Assembly (NCBI GenBank): GCA_964626755.1
Contig: CAZVGO010000007.1
Location: 62,001 to 126,000, forward strand
Direction: 5' to 3'
Source of the DNA: JACDAV01 sp964626755
GTDB lineage: Bacteria > Chloroflexota > Limnocylindria > Limnocylindrales > CSP1-4
Length of the DNA stretch: 64,000 nucleotides
Shown piece after piece: positions 27,026 through 36,076 of the stretch (its first letter is position 1; every line of letters starts with the position of its first letter). The position numbers and the translations under genes were made by a program. Below the pieces are notes generated by a model that did not search any database, was not told the origin of the DNA, and saw nothing but the letters and a program-made list of their open reading frames with translations.

Positions 27026-27999
27026 CGGCCGCCGCCGCGAACCCCCTCGCGCCGGCGACGGCTCGGGCCGTCGCATTCGTGGCCGCCCGGCGGGCCGGCG
27101 CCGAGGAGCTCGGATTCCACCTCGCGGACCTGATCGGCGACCCGGACGAGCTCATCGGTGAGCTGAGACGAGGCCTCGGCGGGCTCGCCGATCCGGAGTA
27201 CGTGGCAGGACAGCAGTTCGTCGCGCCCGGGATCGGCGAGGTCCTCGGCGTCCGTTGGCCGCTCCTCTCGGCAGTGGCGCGGACCTTTCGCAACGCGACC
27301 CGACGAGACTCGCCCGCGCCCCTCCTGTTCGTCGCCGAGCGCCTGTTTCGCGAGAGCCCCCTCGAGTTTCGGTGGTTCGCCTTCGGGCTCCTCGAGCGCC
27401 TCCTCGAGGCCGAGCCGGAACGCGCCTGGCAACTCCTGCGGCGCGGGGCGCGCGAGGCCGCCGACTGGATCACCGTCGACACACTCGCCCACCCCTACGG
27501 CCGAGGCATCCTCCTCGAGTCGTACCGCTGGGCGGAACTGGAGCAGCTCGCCTTCTCGACGTCGCGCTGGGAGCGCCGGCTCGTCGGCTCGACGATTGCC
27601 ACGCTCCCGTTCATCGACCGCGAGGCCGGCCGGCAGCCGGAGATCGCGACCCACGGCCTCGGGCTGGTGGGCGAGCTCATCGGCGACGCCGAGCCGGACG
27701 TCCAGAAGGCCCTCGCATGGGCTCTTCGGTCGCTGGTCCTCGTCGATGCTCCGGCCGTCGAGCGCTTCTGCCGGCGAGAGGCAATCGCGGCCCGGAGCGA
27801 AGGCGACGGCCACCGCGCGTGGGTCGTCCGGGAGGCTCTGCCCAAGCTCGCTCCTGCGGTCGGAGCGGAACTGCGCGACGCGCTGGCCGGCGTCCGGCGC
27901 CGGCCCGGTGCGCCATCGACGTCCCGGGCCGCCGGCACCGCGGCCCGCGTCTCCACGCTGAACCCGGGCGGCCCGCAGCCCGAGCCACCCCTGACGTGA
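27022..27999 (+). CDS. AlkD-like DNA alkylation repair / HEAT-repeat protein
   Basis: This 325-residue helical protein matches the DNA alkylation repair family (AlkD-like HEAT repeats): RWAELEQLAFSTSRWERRLVGSTIATLPF with the family's W-RR, and later DVQKALAWALRSL, the conserved KAL/W-LR segment. Family members are DNA glycosylases removing N3/N7-alkylated bases, but some homologues are inactive. The C-terminal 45 residues are Pro/Ala-rich. The GTG start overlaps the thioesterase stop (GTGA). Located between gyrB and gyrA. Confidence 0.78.
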   Translation: MTAAAANPLAPATARAVAFVAARRAGAEELGFHLADLIGDPDELIGELRRGLGGLADPEYVAGQQFVAPGIGEVLGVRWPLLSAVARTFRNATRRDSPAPLLFVAERLFRESPLEFRWFAFGLLERLLEAEPERAWQLLRRGAREAADWITVDTLAHPYGRGILLESYRWAELEQLAFSTSRWERRLVGSTIATLPFIDREAGRQPEIATHGLGLVGELIGDAEPDVQKALAWALRSLVLVDAPAVERFCRREAIAARSEGDGHRAWVVREALPKLAPAVGAELRDALAGVRRRPGAPSTSRAAGTAARVSTLNPGGPQPEPPLT

Positions 28000-28033
28000 T
28001 GACCACCCGCCGCCCCGCGAGGAGAGACGATCC

Positions 28034-30601
28034 GTGACCGACGATCTGGGCAACATCCGAGCCGTCCGCATCGAGGACGAGATGCGGGTGAGCTACCTCG
28101 ACTACGCGATGAGCGTGATCGTCGCCCGCGCCCTGCCCGACGTCCGCGACGGCCTCAAGCCCGTCCACCGCCGGATCCTCTACACGATGGGCGAGATGGG
28201 CCTGTCGGCCACGAGCTCGTTCCGGAAGTGCGCGGCGATCGTCGGCGAGGTGATGGGCAAGTACCACCCGCACGGCGACGTGGCGCTGTACGACGCGCTC
28301 GTCCGGCTCGCCCAGGACTTCTCGATGCGCTACCCGCTCGTCGACGGGCAGGGCAACTTCGGAAGCGTCGACGGCGACAGCGCGGCGGCGATGCGGTACA
28401 CGGAGGCGCGCCTGACCGGGATCGCGGCCGAGATGCTGGCCGACATCGACAAGGAGACCGTCGACTTCACCGACAACTACGACGGGACCCAGAAGGAGCC
28501 GACGGTCCTGCCGGCGAAGCTGCCGAACCTGCTGATCAACGGCTCGTCGGGGATCGCCGTCGGAATGGCGACGAACATCCCGCCCCACCACCTCGGAGAG
28601 ATCGTCGACGCGACGATCGCCCTGATCGGCGATCCGGAGATCACCTCCGACGACCTGTGCGAGCACATCAAGGGGCCCGATTTCCCGACCGGAGGCACGA
28701 TCTACCGGTTCGAGCAGCAGCGCAACCTGCTGACCGGTGAGAACGAGACGGTCGACGCGATCCGCCAGATGTACGCGCACGGCCGCGGCCGGGTCGTCAT
28801 GCGCGCCCAGGTCGCGTTCGAAGAGATCCGCGGGGACCGGATGGCGATCATCGTGACCGAGCTGCCGTACCAGGTGAACAAGGCCACCCTGCTCGAGAAG
28901 ATCGCCGACCTCGTCAAGGACAAGAAGGTCGACGGCATCGCAGACCTGCGCGACGAGTCGGACCGGGACGGGATGCGGATCTTCATCGAGATCAAGCGGG
29001 ACGCGAACCCGCACAAGGTGCTGAACAACCTCTTCAAGCACACCGCGCTGCAGATGGCGTTCAACATGAACATGCTGGCGCTCGTCGACGGGCAGCCCCA
29101 GACGCTGCCGCTGAAGTCCGTTCTCCAGCACTACGTCGACCACCGCCGCGAGATCGTCCGGCGACGGACGGAGTTCGATCTCGGCAAGGCCCGGGCGCGG
29201 GCCCACATCCTCGAGGGCCTGAAGATCGCCCTCGACAACCTCGACGCCGTGATCAGGACGATCCGCGAATCGGCCGACGTCGACGTGGCCCGGACGAACC
29301 TCATGAACCGGTTCACCCTGTCCGAGCTGCAGGCCCAGGCGATCCTCGACATGCGGCTCGCCCGCCTGGCCGCCCTCGAGCGCAAGAAGATCGAGGACGA
29401 GTACCTCAGCGTGATCCAGCTCATCGCCGAGCTGGAGGACATCCTGGCCAACCCGAGCCGGGTGCTCGGGATCATCAAGGACGAGCTCACCGAGCTGAAG
29501 CGGAAGTACGCCGGCGAGCGGCGGACCCGGGTCGCTGACGACACGAGCCGCGAGATGACCGACGAGGACCTCATCGCCGACGAGGACGTCGTCGTGACGA
29601 TCTCCGGCCGTGGTTACGCCAAGCGCCAGCCGGTCGCGACCTACCGCCGCCAGCACCGGGGCGGCAAGGGGATCATCGGCCACGTGACCCGCGAGGAGGA
29701 CGCGGTCGACCGTCTCGTCGTGGCGAACACCCACGACTGGGCGCTGTTCTTCACGAACCGGGGGCGGGTGTTCAGCGCGAAGGTCCACATGATCCCGGAC
29801 GCGAGCCGCCAGGCGAAAGGGATCCCGATCATCAACCTGCCGGGGGTCCAGGTCGAGGCCGGCGAAGTGCCGATGGCAACGATCGTGCTGCCGAACTTCG
29901 AGCCCGGCCACTATCTCGTCATGGCCACCCGGAAAGGCCAGATCAAGAAGACCCCGCTCGAGCAGTTCGAGCGGGTCCGCTCGACCGGCATCCGGGCGAT
30001 CACGATCAACGATGACGATGAGCTCGCCTGGGTCGACGTCTCGAGCGGCGCCGACGACATCATCATCGCCACCTCGGAGGGGATGCTCGCCCGGTTCGCC
30101 GAAAGCGAGGTCCGGCCGATGGGCCGCGACGCCGCAGGCGTGATCGGCATCCGCCTGCTGAAGAAGAAGGGCGACAGCGTCATCGCGATGACGGTGGTCG
30201 AGCCGGAGGCCGATCTCCTCGTGCTGACCGAGACGGGCTACGGCAAGCGGGTACCGCTGACCGAGTTCCGCCGCAAGCACCGGGGCGGCCAGGGAGTCCG
30301 GCTCATCAGCCTCGAGGGCAAGAAGACCGGCTCCGTGGCGGCCGTCGAGCAGGTCACAGAGCTCGATGAGGAGCTCCTCCTGATCTCCGCCGGCGGGCAG
30401 GTCGTCCGGACCGAGGTCAAGTCGATCAATCGCCAGAAGGCGCAAGCCCGCGGGGTCATCACCATGCGGATGAACGAGGGGGATCGGGTCGTCTCGATCG
30501 CCGCCTTCCGGGCCGGGCTGGCGGAGCGGGGGAGCATCGGCGACAATGGCGACCCCGACGGCGGGTCGGGAGACGGGCCTGGTTCCGGGTCGGGAGCTTG
30601 A
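28034..30601 (+). CDS. gyrA: DNA gyrase subunit A
   Basis: Breakage-reunion subunit of gyrase. Catalytic Tyr122 is in AMRYTEARL. The winged helix contains GEVMGKYHPHGD. The C-terminal beta-pinwheel has the GyrA-box QHRGGKG, which marks gyrase rather than topoisomerase IV. It ends in a Gly/Asp/Ser tail. Full length at 855 residues. Start is GTG at 28034, 34 bases after the AlkD-like gene. The DNA here is notably uniform in codon choice, with very GC-biased third positions, as expected of a highly expressed gene. Confidence 0.97.
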   Translation: MTDDLGNIRAVRIEDEMRVSYLDYAMSVIVARALPDVRDGLKPVHRRILYTMGEMGLSATSSFRKCAAIVGEVMGKYHPHGDVALYDALVRLAQDFSMRYPLVDGQGNFGSVDGDSAAAMRYTEARLTGIAAEMLADIDKETVDFTDNYDGTQKEPTVLPAKLPNLLINGSSGIAVGMATNIPPHHLGEIVDATIALIGDPEITSDDLCEHIKGPDFPTGGTIYRFEQQRNLLTGENETVDAIRQMYAHGRGRVVMRAQVAFEEIRGDRMAIIVTELPYQVNKATLLEKIADLVKDKKVDGIADLRDESDRDGMRIFIEIKRDANPHKVLNNLFKHTALQMAFNMNMLALVDGQPQTLPLKSVLQHYVDHRREIVRRRTEFDLGKARARAHILEGLKIALDNLDAVIRTIRESADVDVARTNLMNRFTLSELQAQAILDMRLARLAALERKKIEDEYLSVIQLIAELEDILANPSRVLGIIKDELTELKRKYAGERRTRVADDTSREMTDEDLIADEDVVVTISGRGYAKRQPVATYRRQHRGGKGIIGHVTREEDAVDRLVVANTHDWALFFTNRGRVFSAKVHMIPDASRQAKGIPIINLPGVQVEAGEVPMATIVLPNFEPGHYLVMATRKGQIKKTPLEQFERVRSTGIRAITINDDDELAWVDVSSGADDIIIATSEGMLARFAESEVRPMGRDAAGVIGIRLLKKKGDSVIAMTVVEPEADLLVLTETGYGKRVPLTEFRRKHRGGQGVRLISLEGKKTGSVAAVEQVTELDEELLLISAGGQVVRTEVKSINRQKAQARGVITMRMNEGDRVVSIAAFRAGLAERGSIGDNGDPDGGSGDGPGSGSGA

Positions 30602-30608
30602 ACCAACC

Positions 30609-31739
30609 GTGACGAGGTTCAGCGAGCTGGAGGCGACGGTGCACGCAGACCAGTTCGGGGTCTATACGGGCAACGCCAACCCGGACCTCGCCCGGAAGAT
30701 CTCCCGCTACCTCGATACAGAGCCCGGGAAGATCGAGGTCTTCCAGTTCGCCAACGAGAACATCTTCGTCAAGATCCTCGACAACGTCCGCGAGAAGGAC
30801 GTCTTCCTCATCCAGCCGACGAGCCATCCCGTCAACCAGTCGATCATGGAGCTCCTGATCATGATCGACGCGTTCAAGCGGGCGAGTGCCGGCCGGATCA
30901 CGGCGGTCATCCCGTTCTACGCGTACGGGCGGTCGGACAAGAAGGACCAGCCCCGGGTTCCGATCACCGCCCGCCTGATCGCCGACATGATCACCGTCGC
31001 CGGCGCGGACCGGGTCCTGACGATGGACCTCCACCAGGGCCAGATCCAGGGGTTCTTCAATATCCCGGTCGACGAGCTGACGGCCGTCCACATCCTGTCG
31101 AACTACTTCAAGGACAAGCACCTCGAGGACCTCGTCGTGGTCACCGATCTCGGCTTCGCCAAGCGCGCCCGGGCCTTCGCCGAGCTGCTCGACGCCCCCC
31201 TCGCGATCATCGAGAAGCGGCGGATCGGCAACCTCGACCGGGCGGAGCTGATGAACGTCATCGGCGACGTTCGCGGCAAGCGCGCGGTCATCGTGGACGA
31301 CGAGATCGACACGGCCAGCACGATGACCGAGATCGTCCGGGCCCTCCAGCGGGACAACGTGTCGGAGATCTACGCCTGCGCTACCCACGGCGTGCTGAGC
31401 GGCCCGGCCGTCGACCTCATTCGCGATTCACCGCTGCTCGAGGTCGTCCTGACCGACTCGATCCCCCTGCCCGCCCACAAGCGGATCCCGAAGATCAAGA
31501 CCATCTCGGTCGCTCCGCTCATCGGTGAGGCGATCAAGCGGATCCACCGCGGCGAATCGGTCGGCGCGCTCTTCTCCAGCGACGTGGCGCTGACCCAGGA
31601 GATGCTCCTCTGGGAGGACGGCGTCTCGCGGAAACTCGACCTGCGCAACGAGCCCGACCACGCGGCGGGCGACGGCGACCCGCCGAAGTCGAGGCCGAAC
31701 CCAGAGCTGGCGTCGGCGGCCAAGCCGGCGAAACGATGA
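30609..31739 (+). CDS. prs: Ribose-phosphate pyrophosphokinase
   Basis: Makes PRPP from ribose-5-phosphate and ATP for nucleotide, histidine and tryptophan synthesis. Family segments are FQFANENIFVKI, FLIQPTSHPVNQ, YGRSDKKDQPRVPITARL, TMDLHQGQIQGFF and the PRPP-binding loop AVIVDDEIDTASTM. The usual VSPDxGG is VTDLGFA here, a divergence from the best-known enzymes. It is longer at the C-terminus (about 376 residues against ~315) with a Pro/Ala-rich tail. I chose GTG at 30609, after the gyrA stop; an ATG at 30546 would overlap gyrA. Confidence 0.9.
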   Translation: MTRFSELEATVHADQFGVYTGNANPDLARKISRYLDTEPGKIEVFQFANENIFVKILDNVREKDVFLIQPTSHPVNQSIMELLIMIDAFKRASAGRITAVIPFYAYGRSDKKDQPRVPITARLIADMITVAGADRVLTMDLHQGQIQGFFNIPVDELTAVHILSNYFKDKHLEDLVVVTDLGFAKRARAFAELLDAPLAIIEKRRIGNLDRAELMNVIGDVRGKRAVIVDDEIDTASTMTEIVRALQRDNVSEIYACATHGVLSGPAVDLIRDSPLLEVVLTDSIPLPAHKRIPKIKTISVAPLIGEAIKRIHRGESVGALFSSDVALTQEMLLWEDGVSRKLDLRNEPDHAAGDGDPPKSRPNPELASAAKPAKR

Positions 31740-31987
31740 CCCTCCAGCAGCACCGGCCGGACGGCCGGGGCGGTCTCGAGCCGCACCGCGTCCCGGATCG
31801 GGACTGGCAGCGCCGCCTCCGGTCGCCGCGCTGGGGCGCGTCGCTGGGGCGAGGCCGCCTGCCGCAGCTGAAGAACCCGGAGATGAACCCCACCCCGACG
31901 TGGATGGCCGTGCTTTTCTGGCTGGGCCTGGCGGTCGTGACCTTCGTCGTGCTGGTGATTGGTTACGGAACAGGGTTCTGGGGGTAG
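31736..31987 (+). CDS. Small single-pass membrane protein, unknown function
   Basis: This 83-residue protein is coupled to prs by an ATGA overlap. The first ~50 residues are Arg/Pro-rich and hydrophilic. They are followed by NPEMNPTPTWMAVLFWLGLA and a single transmembrane helix (about 57-79), ending in GYGTGFWG. No family is recognised. Translation coupling and lack of any competing frame support expression. Confidence 0.55.
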   Translation: MTLQQHRPDGRGGLEPHRVPDRDWQRRLRSPRWGASLGRGRLPQLKNPEMNPTPTWMAVLFWLGLAVVTFVVLVIGYGTGFWG

Positions 31988-32113
31988 ACCCTCCGAGGTC
32001 CCGCCGCCGGCGACTTCCTGTCATCCGCTCTCCACACGGGCCCAATGTCCGGCCGGAGCCTGCCACGGAGATCGGGCGAGGCGCCGCTCGATCAGGGTGG
32101 AGGCAAGCCGCCC

Positions 32114-32119
32114 TATACT
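32114..32119 (+). promoter_or_regulatory. -10 box of secA (leaderless type)
   Basis: TATACT ends 9 bases before the secA ATG, so transcription would start about 2-3 bases upstream of it. No Shine-Dalgarno can fit. The same arrangement recurs in front of several genes in the window. Confidence 0.5.
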
Positions 32120-32128
32120 TTCCCATCC

Positions 32129-35032
32129 ATGAAGCTCTTTTCCCGATTCGTCGACTCGAACGACCGCGAGGTCCGGCGGATTCAACCCCTGGTCGACGAG
32201 GCAAACGCCCTCGAGGCCGAGATCGAGGCGCTGTCCGAAGACGAAATCCGGGCTCGTTTCGACGAGATCCGGACCGAGATCCGGGAGCTCGCCCAGCCCG
32301 ACGAGCCGGACGAGGACGAGCTCCACCACCCCGACCTCGAGCGCCGCCGGGAGCTGGCCAAGGCCCGTCGGAAGCGGGAGAACGAGCGGATCCAGGCGGC
32401 CCTGGACGACGTGATCCCGGACGTCTTCGCGATGGCCCGCGAGGCGATGAGGCGGACCCTCGGGATGCGTCACTTCGACGTCCAGCTCATCGGCGGGGTC
32501 GTCCTCCACCAGGGCCGCATCGCGGAGGCGAAGACCGGCGAGGGCAAGACGCTCGTCGCTCCCCTGGCGGCGATCCTCAACTCGCTCACCGGCCGGGGCG
32601 TCCACATCGTGACGGTGAACGACTACCTGGCCCGGCGCGATCCGCAGTGGATGGGCCCCATCTACCACTTCCTCGGGGTCAGCCTCGGGATGATCACCCA
32701 CGACGCGTCGTTCGTGTTCGAACCCGGCTACCCCACGACCGACGAGCGCCTGATCAACCTCCGGCCGGTCGAGCGCGCGGAGGCCTATGCCGCCGACGTC
32801 ACCTACGGCACGAACAACGAGTTCGGGTTCGACTACCTGCGCGACAACATGGTCGTCGAGCTCGACCAGCGGGTCCAGCGCGAGCGGGCGTTCGCGATCG
32901 TCGACGAGGTCGACAACATCCTCATCGACGAGGCGCGGACCCCGCTGATCATCTCCGGCCAGGCCGAGGAGTCGGCCGACCTGTACTACACGTTCGCCCG
33001 GCTCGTGCCCCGGCTGAAGGGCCGGCCAGAAGGCGCGGAAGAGGGCGGCGACTTCTTCGTCGACCTCAAGGACCGGGCCGTCTCGCCGACCGAGGACGGC
33101 ATCTCGAGGATGGAGCAGTTCCTCGCCGTCCCGAACATGTACGACGCCGATCCCAGGCTCGCCCGTCACTTCGAGCAGGCGCTCCGGGCCCACGCGCTCT
33201 ACAAGCGCGACCGGGACTACATCGTCAAGGACGGCGAGATCATCATCGTCGACGAGTTCACGGGGCGTCAGATGCCGGGTCGCCGCTGGAGCGAGGGCCT
33301 CCACCAGGCGATCGAGGCGAAGGAGGGCCTCCGGGTCCAGCGCGAGAGCGTGACACTCGCCACGATCACGTTCCAGAACTACTTCCGGCTGTACGACAAG
33401 CTGGCGGGCATGACCGGCACGGCGATGACCGAGGCCGAGGAGTTCCACAAGATCTACAACCTCGAGGTCGTGGCGATCCCGACCCACCAGCCGATGATCC
33501 GGGACGACGAATCGGACCTCGTGTTCCGCAACGAGGTGGGCAAGTTCGGCGCCGTCATCAACGAGATCGTCGAGATGACGGAGGCGGGCCGGCCGGTCCT
33601 CGTCGGCACGGTGTCGGTGGAGAAGTCGGAGATCCTGTCGTCGATGCTCAAGCGGCGGGGGATCGCACACGAGACCCTCAACGCGAAGTTCCACGAGAAG
33701 GAATCGGGGATCGTCGCCCAGGCCGGCAAGTCCGCCGCGGTGACGATCGCCACGAACATGGCCGGCCGCGGGACGGACATCCAGCTGGGCGGCAATCCCG
33801 CGGGGCTGGCGTCGGAGATCCTCCACAAGCGCGGCCTCAACCCGGCCGAGGTCGACAAGGCCACATACGAGGCCGCCCTCGCCGAGGCGAAGACGATCTG
33901 CGACGAAGACCACGTCCGGGTCGTGGAGGCCGGCGGGCTCCACATCGTCGGCACGGAGCGGCACGACTCGCGCCGGATCGACAACCAGCTCCGCGGCCGG
34001 GCCGGCCGCCAGGGCGACCCGGGCAGCAGCCGCTTCTACCTGTCGCTCGAGGACGACCTCATGAAGAGGTTCGCCAACGAGCGCGTCTCAGGCCTCATGG
34101 AGCGGCTCGGCCTCGAGGACGACGTGGCGATCGAGTCGCGTCTCGTGTCCAAGACGATCGAAGGCGCGCAAAGCCGGGTCGAGGGCTTCAACTTCGACAT
34201 GCGCAAGCGCGTCGTCGAGTTCGACGACGTCATCAACAAGCAGCGCGAGACGATCTACGCCGAGCGCGACAAGGTCCTCCGCAACGAGGACCTGGGCGAG
34301 ACGGTCAGCGTCTTCGTCGAGGACGAGATGGAGGCGCTCGCGGACCAGTTCCTGTCGGCGCCGGCGCCCGACGACTGGAACATGGAAGGACTGTCGGCCG
34401 CTCTCCACGCGATGGGCGTCGACGGGCCCGGGACGACCGAGGACGAGCTCTGGGACGTCGGCGCGCGGGACGCGATCGCGGCTCATCTCCACGACATCGG
34501 CGACGCACGGCTCGAGGCGCGAGCGGCCGAGGTCGGGGAGTCCGACTGGTCGCTGGTCGAGCGGATGGTCCTGCTCCGAACCATCGACTCACTCTGGGTC
34601 GAGCACCTGACCGAGCTGGACGACATGCGCCGGGGCATCGGGCTCCGGGGGTACGCCCAGCAGGACCCCCTGAACGAGTTCCGGCGCGAGGCCTTCCGGC
34701 TGTACGAAGAGCTGCGCGGCCTCATCAGGCACCAGGTCGCGACGACGATCTTCCGGGTCAGCGTGACCCGCACACCTCCCCAGTCACCCGTCGGTGTCGC
34801 GGCCGCGGGCGAGGGCGCCGCTCGCTTTGGCGGCGCGGCCGCCCGACGGGGCGCCGCCGGTGCGGTCGGCGCGGGAGCGTCGGCGCTGGGCGGCCGGGCG
34901 ACGCTCGGCGGCGCACCGCTTGCCGGCGCCGGCCTCCGCCCGGGGTTCACGCCGTCGGGCGAGCGGATCGGCCGGAACGATCCCTGTTATTGCGGTTCGG
35001 GCCAGAAATACAAGAAGTGCCACGGGCGCTGA
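32129..35032 (+). CDS. secA: Preprotein translocase ATPase SecA
   Basis: Motor of Sec-dependent export. Nucleotide-binding domain 1 has the Walker A segment AEAKTGEGKTLVAPL and DEVDNILIDEARTPLI. NBD2 has the helicase segment TNMAGRGTDIQLGG. The preprotein cross-linking and helical scaffold domains are intact. The C-terminus is an Ala/Gly-rich linker and a zinc-binding SEC-C motif, RNDPCYCGSGQKYKKCHG, that binds SecB or ribosomes. 967 residues from ATG 32129, which matches the usual MKLFSRF-type N-terminus. Confidence 0.97.
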   Translation: MKLFSRFVDSNDREVRRIQPLVDEANALEAEIEALSEDEIRARFDEIRTEIRELAQPDEPDEDELHHPDLERRRELAKARRKRENERIQAALDDVIPDVFAMAREAMRRTLGMRHFDVQLIGGVVLHQGRIAEAKTGEGKTLVAPLAAILNSLTGRGVHIVTVNDYLARRDPQWMGPIYHFLGVSLGMITHDASFVFEPGYPTTDERLINLRPVERAEAYAADVTYGTNNEFGFDYLRDNMVVELDQRVQRERAFAIVDEVDNILIDEARTPLIISGQAEESADLYYTFARLVPRLKGRPEGAEEGGDFFVDLKDRAVSPTEDGISRMEQFLAVPNMYDADPRLARHFEQALRAHALYKRDRDYIVKDGEIIIVDEFTGRQMPGRRWSEGLHQAIEAKEGLRVQRESVTLATITFQNYFRLYDKLAGMTGTAMTEAEEFHKIYNLEVVAIPTHQPMIRDDESDLVFRNEVGKFGAVINEIVEMTEAGRPVLVGTVSVEKSEILSSMLKRRGIAHETLNAKFHEKESGIVAQAGKSAAVTIATNMAGRGTDIQLGGNPAGLASEILHKRGLNPAEVDKATYEAALAEAKTICDEDHVRVVEAGGLHIVGTERHDSRRIDNQLRGRAGRQGDPGSSRFYLSLEDDLMKRFANERVSGLMERLGLEDDVAIESRLVSKTIEGAQSRVEGFNFDMRKRVVEFDDVINKQRETIYAERDKVLRNEDLGETVSVFVEDEMEALADQFLSAPAPDDWNMEGLSAALHAMGVDGPGTTEDELWDVGARDAIAAHLHDIGDARLEARAAEVGESDWSLVERMVLLRTIDSLWVEHLTELDDMRRGIGLRGYAQQDPLNEFRREAFRLYEELRGLIRHQVATTIFRVSVTRTPPQSPVGVAAAGEGAARFGGAAARRGAAGAVGAGASALGGRATLGGAPLAGAGLRPGFTPSGERIGRNDPCYCGSGQKYKKCHGR

Positions 35033-35066
35033 CCCGTTCGGCGGTTCGCGTGCCGGGACGCCGTTA

Positions 35067-35687
35067 GTGCGCCGCGACCTCAGCCGCCTCGTGCTCGCGC
35101 TCGTGGCCGCGGCGACGATCCTCACCGGATACGCGGCATTCCGGATCTGGGAGCAGGGCGATCACGACGAGCGGCGCCTCGTCGATGCGATCGTCGTCCT
35201 CGGCGCGGCCCAGTACAACGGCACCCCGTCGCCGGTATTCCGGGCGCGACTGGAGCACGCGATCTCGCTCTACCACGCCGGCTACGCGGACGTCATCTTC
35301 ATGACAGGCGGCAAGGCCGAAGGCGACCGGACGACGGAGGCCGCGGCTGCGCGCGACTTCGCGGTCGCCAACGGCGTGCCGCCCAGCGCGATCCTCCTCG
35401 AGGACGAGGGCCGGACGACGCTCGAGTCGCTGCGCACGGTCGGGACGGTACTGCGCGAGGGCCGGAGCACGAGCGCGCTGTTCGTGTCGGACCGTGCGCA
35501 CATGCTGCGCGTGCTCCGGATCGCGCAGGACGAGGGCCTCGAGGCGTTCGGCTCACCGACCACGACGAGCCCGACGGACGCGACGTTTGGACATCGGTTC
35601 GAGGCGACGACGCACGAGCTGGCGGCGCTCGCGGTCTACTTCCTGGCCGGCGACGCGCCGCTCGACCCACCGTTCGCGGAGCAGTGA
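35067..35687 (+). CDS. YdcF/DUF218-family membrane-anchored protein
   Basis: About 206 residues. An N-terminal transmembrane helix (about 6-28) is followed by a DUF218 domain: DAIVVLGAAQYNGTPSPVFRARL, then VIFMTGGKAEGDRTTEA and the C-terminal FVSDRAHMLRVLRIAQDEG. DUF218 proteins include SanA and YdcF, linked to envelope integrity, with an acid-rich predicted active site; the substrate is unknown. Start is GTG at 35067, 35 bases after secA. No ATG in a suitable position. Confidence 0.88.
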   Translation: MRRDLSRLVLALVAAATILTGYAAFRIWEQGDHDERRLVDAIVVLGAAQYNGTPSPVFRARLEHAISLYHAGYADVIFMTGGKAEGDRTTEAAAARDFAVANGVPPSAILLEDEGRTTLESLRTVGTVLREGRSTSALFVSDRAHMLRVLRIAQDEGLEAFGSPTTTSPTDATFGHRFEATTHELAALAVYFLAGDAPLDPPFAEQ

Positions 35688-35701
35688 TTTTCAATTTCCT
35701 C

Positions 35702-35730
35702 TTGGCGGTGCGGAATTCAGCACCTATACT
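35702..35730 (+). promoter_or_regulatory. Promoter with 18-bp palindromic operator in the spacer
   Basis: TTGGCG (35702-35707), a 17-bp spacer and TATACT (35725-35730) match a sigma70-type promoter. The spacer is filled by an 18-base dyad, GGTGC-G-GAATTC-A-GCACC (35707-35724), placed exactly where a repressor or MerR-type activator would bind. It drives the Cys-rich mini-protein gene, giving a leader of about 115 bases, and probably prfB. Confidence 0.65.
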
Positions 35731-35851
35731 GGCGAAAACCCCCCAACCCCTCGGATCTCCTCCGATCCGCCCAGCAAGATCCGCGCCCAGGCACACCCGC
35801 GCGCCCCGACCCGACACCCTTAACCGCGCCCAGCAGCGAAGAGAGGGACTC

Positions 35852-36076
35852 GTGAAGCAGGCCGAGGAAGCGTCGTTCGTCGATCTGATTGCCTGTGAGC
35901 GGGACTGCCGATCGTGCAGTTACGCCGCGGCACTCGACTGTGATGGCAACTGTGGCGTCTGCCCCCACAACGGCTACTGCCCGTGTGTCAACCCCGTCGT
36001 CGCCCGGAGCAAGACGGCCCTTCGGCTGATCGAGCTCCGTCCGATCCTGCTCCAGGACCTTCAGGCCCGCAACTAG
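35852..36076 (+). CDS. Small Cys-rich protein with two CX3CX2C motifs
   Basis: This 74-residue protein starts at GTG 35852 with GAGAGGGA as Shine-Dalgarno. It has eight cysteines between residues 14 and 49, spaced C-x3-C-x2-C (CERDCRSC), x7, C-x3-C-x2-C (CDGNCGVC), x5, C-x-C. The last 25 residues are a helix, ALRLIELRPILLQDLQARN. The spacing could ligate one or two Fe-S clusters or zinc. I do not recognise the family. It stops directly before the prfB ATG with no gap and is likely co-transcribed with it. Confidence 0.65.
   Translation: MKQAEEASFVDLIACERDCRSCSYAAALDCDGNCGVCPHNGYCPCVNPVVARSKTALRLIELRPILLQDLQARN

Noticed and set aside
27677..30445. 922-codon minus-strand ORF antisense to gyrA (and similar long antisense ORFs opposite gyrB and secA)
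   Set aside because: Long antisense frames arise from GC-biased third positions; their proteins are Asp/Arg/Leu/Val-rich without domains, while the plus strand encodes clear gyrase.
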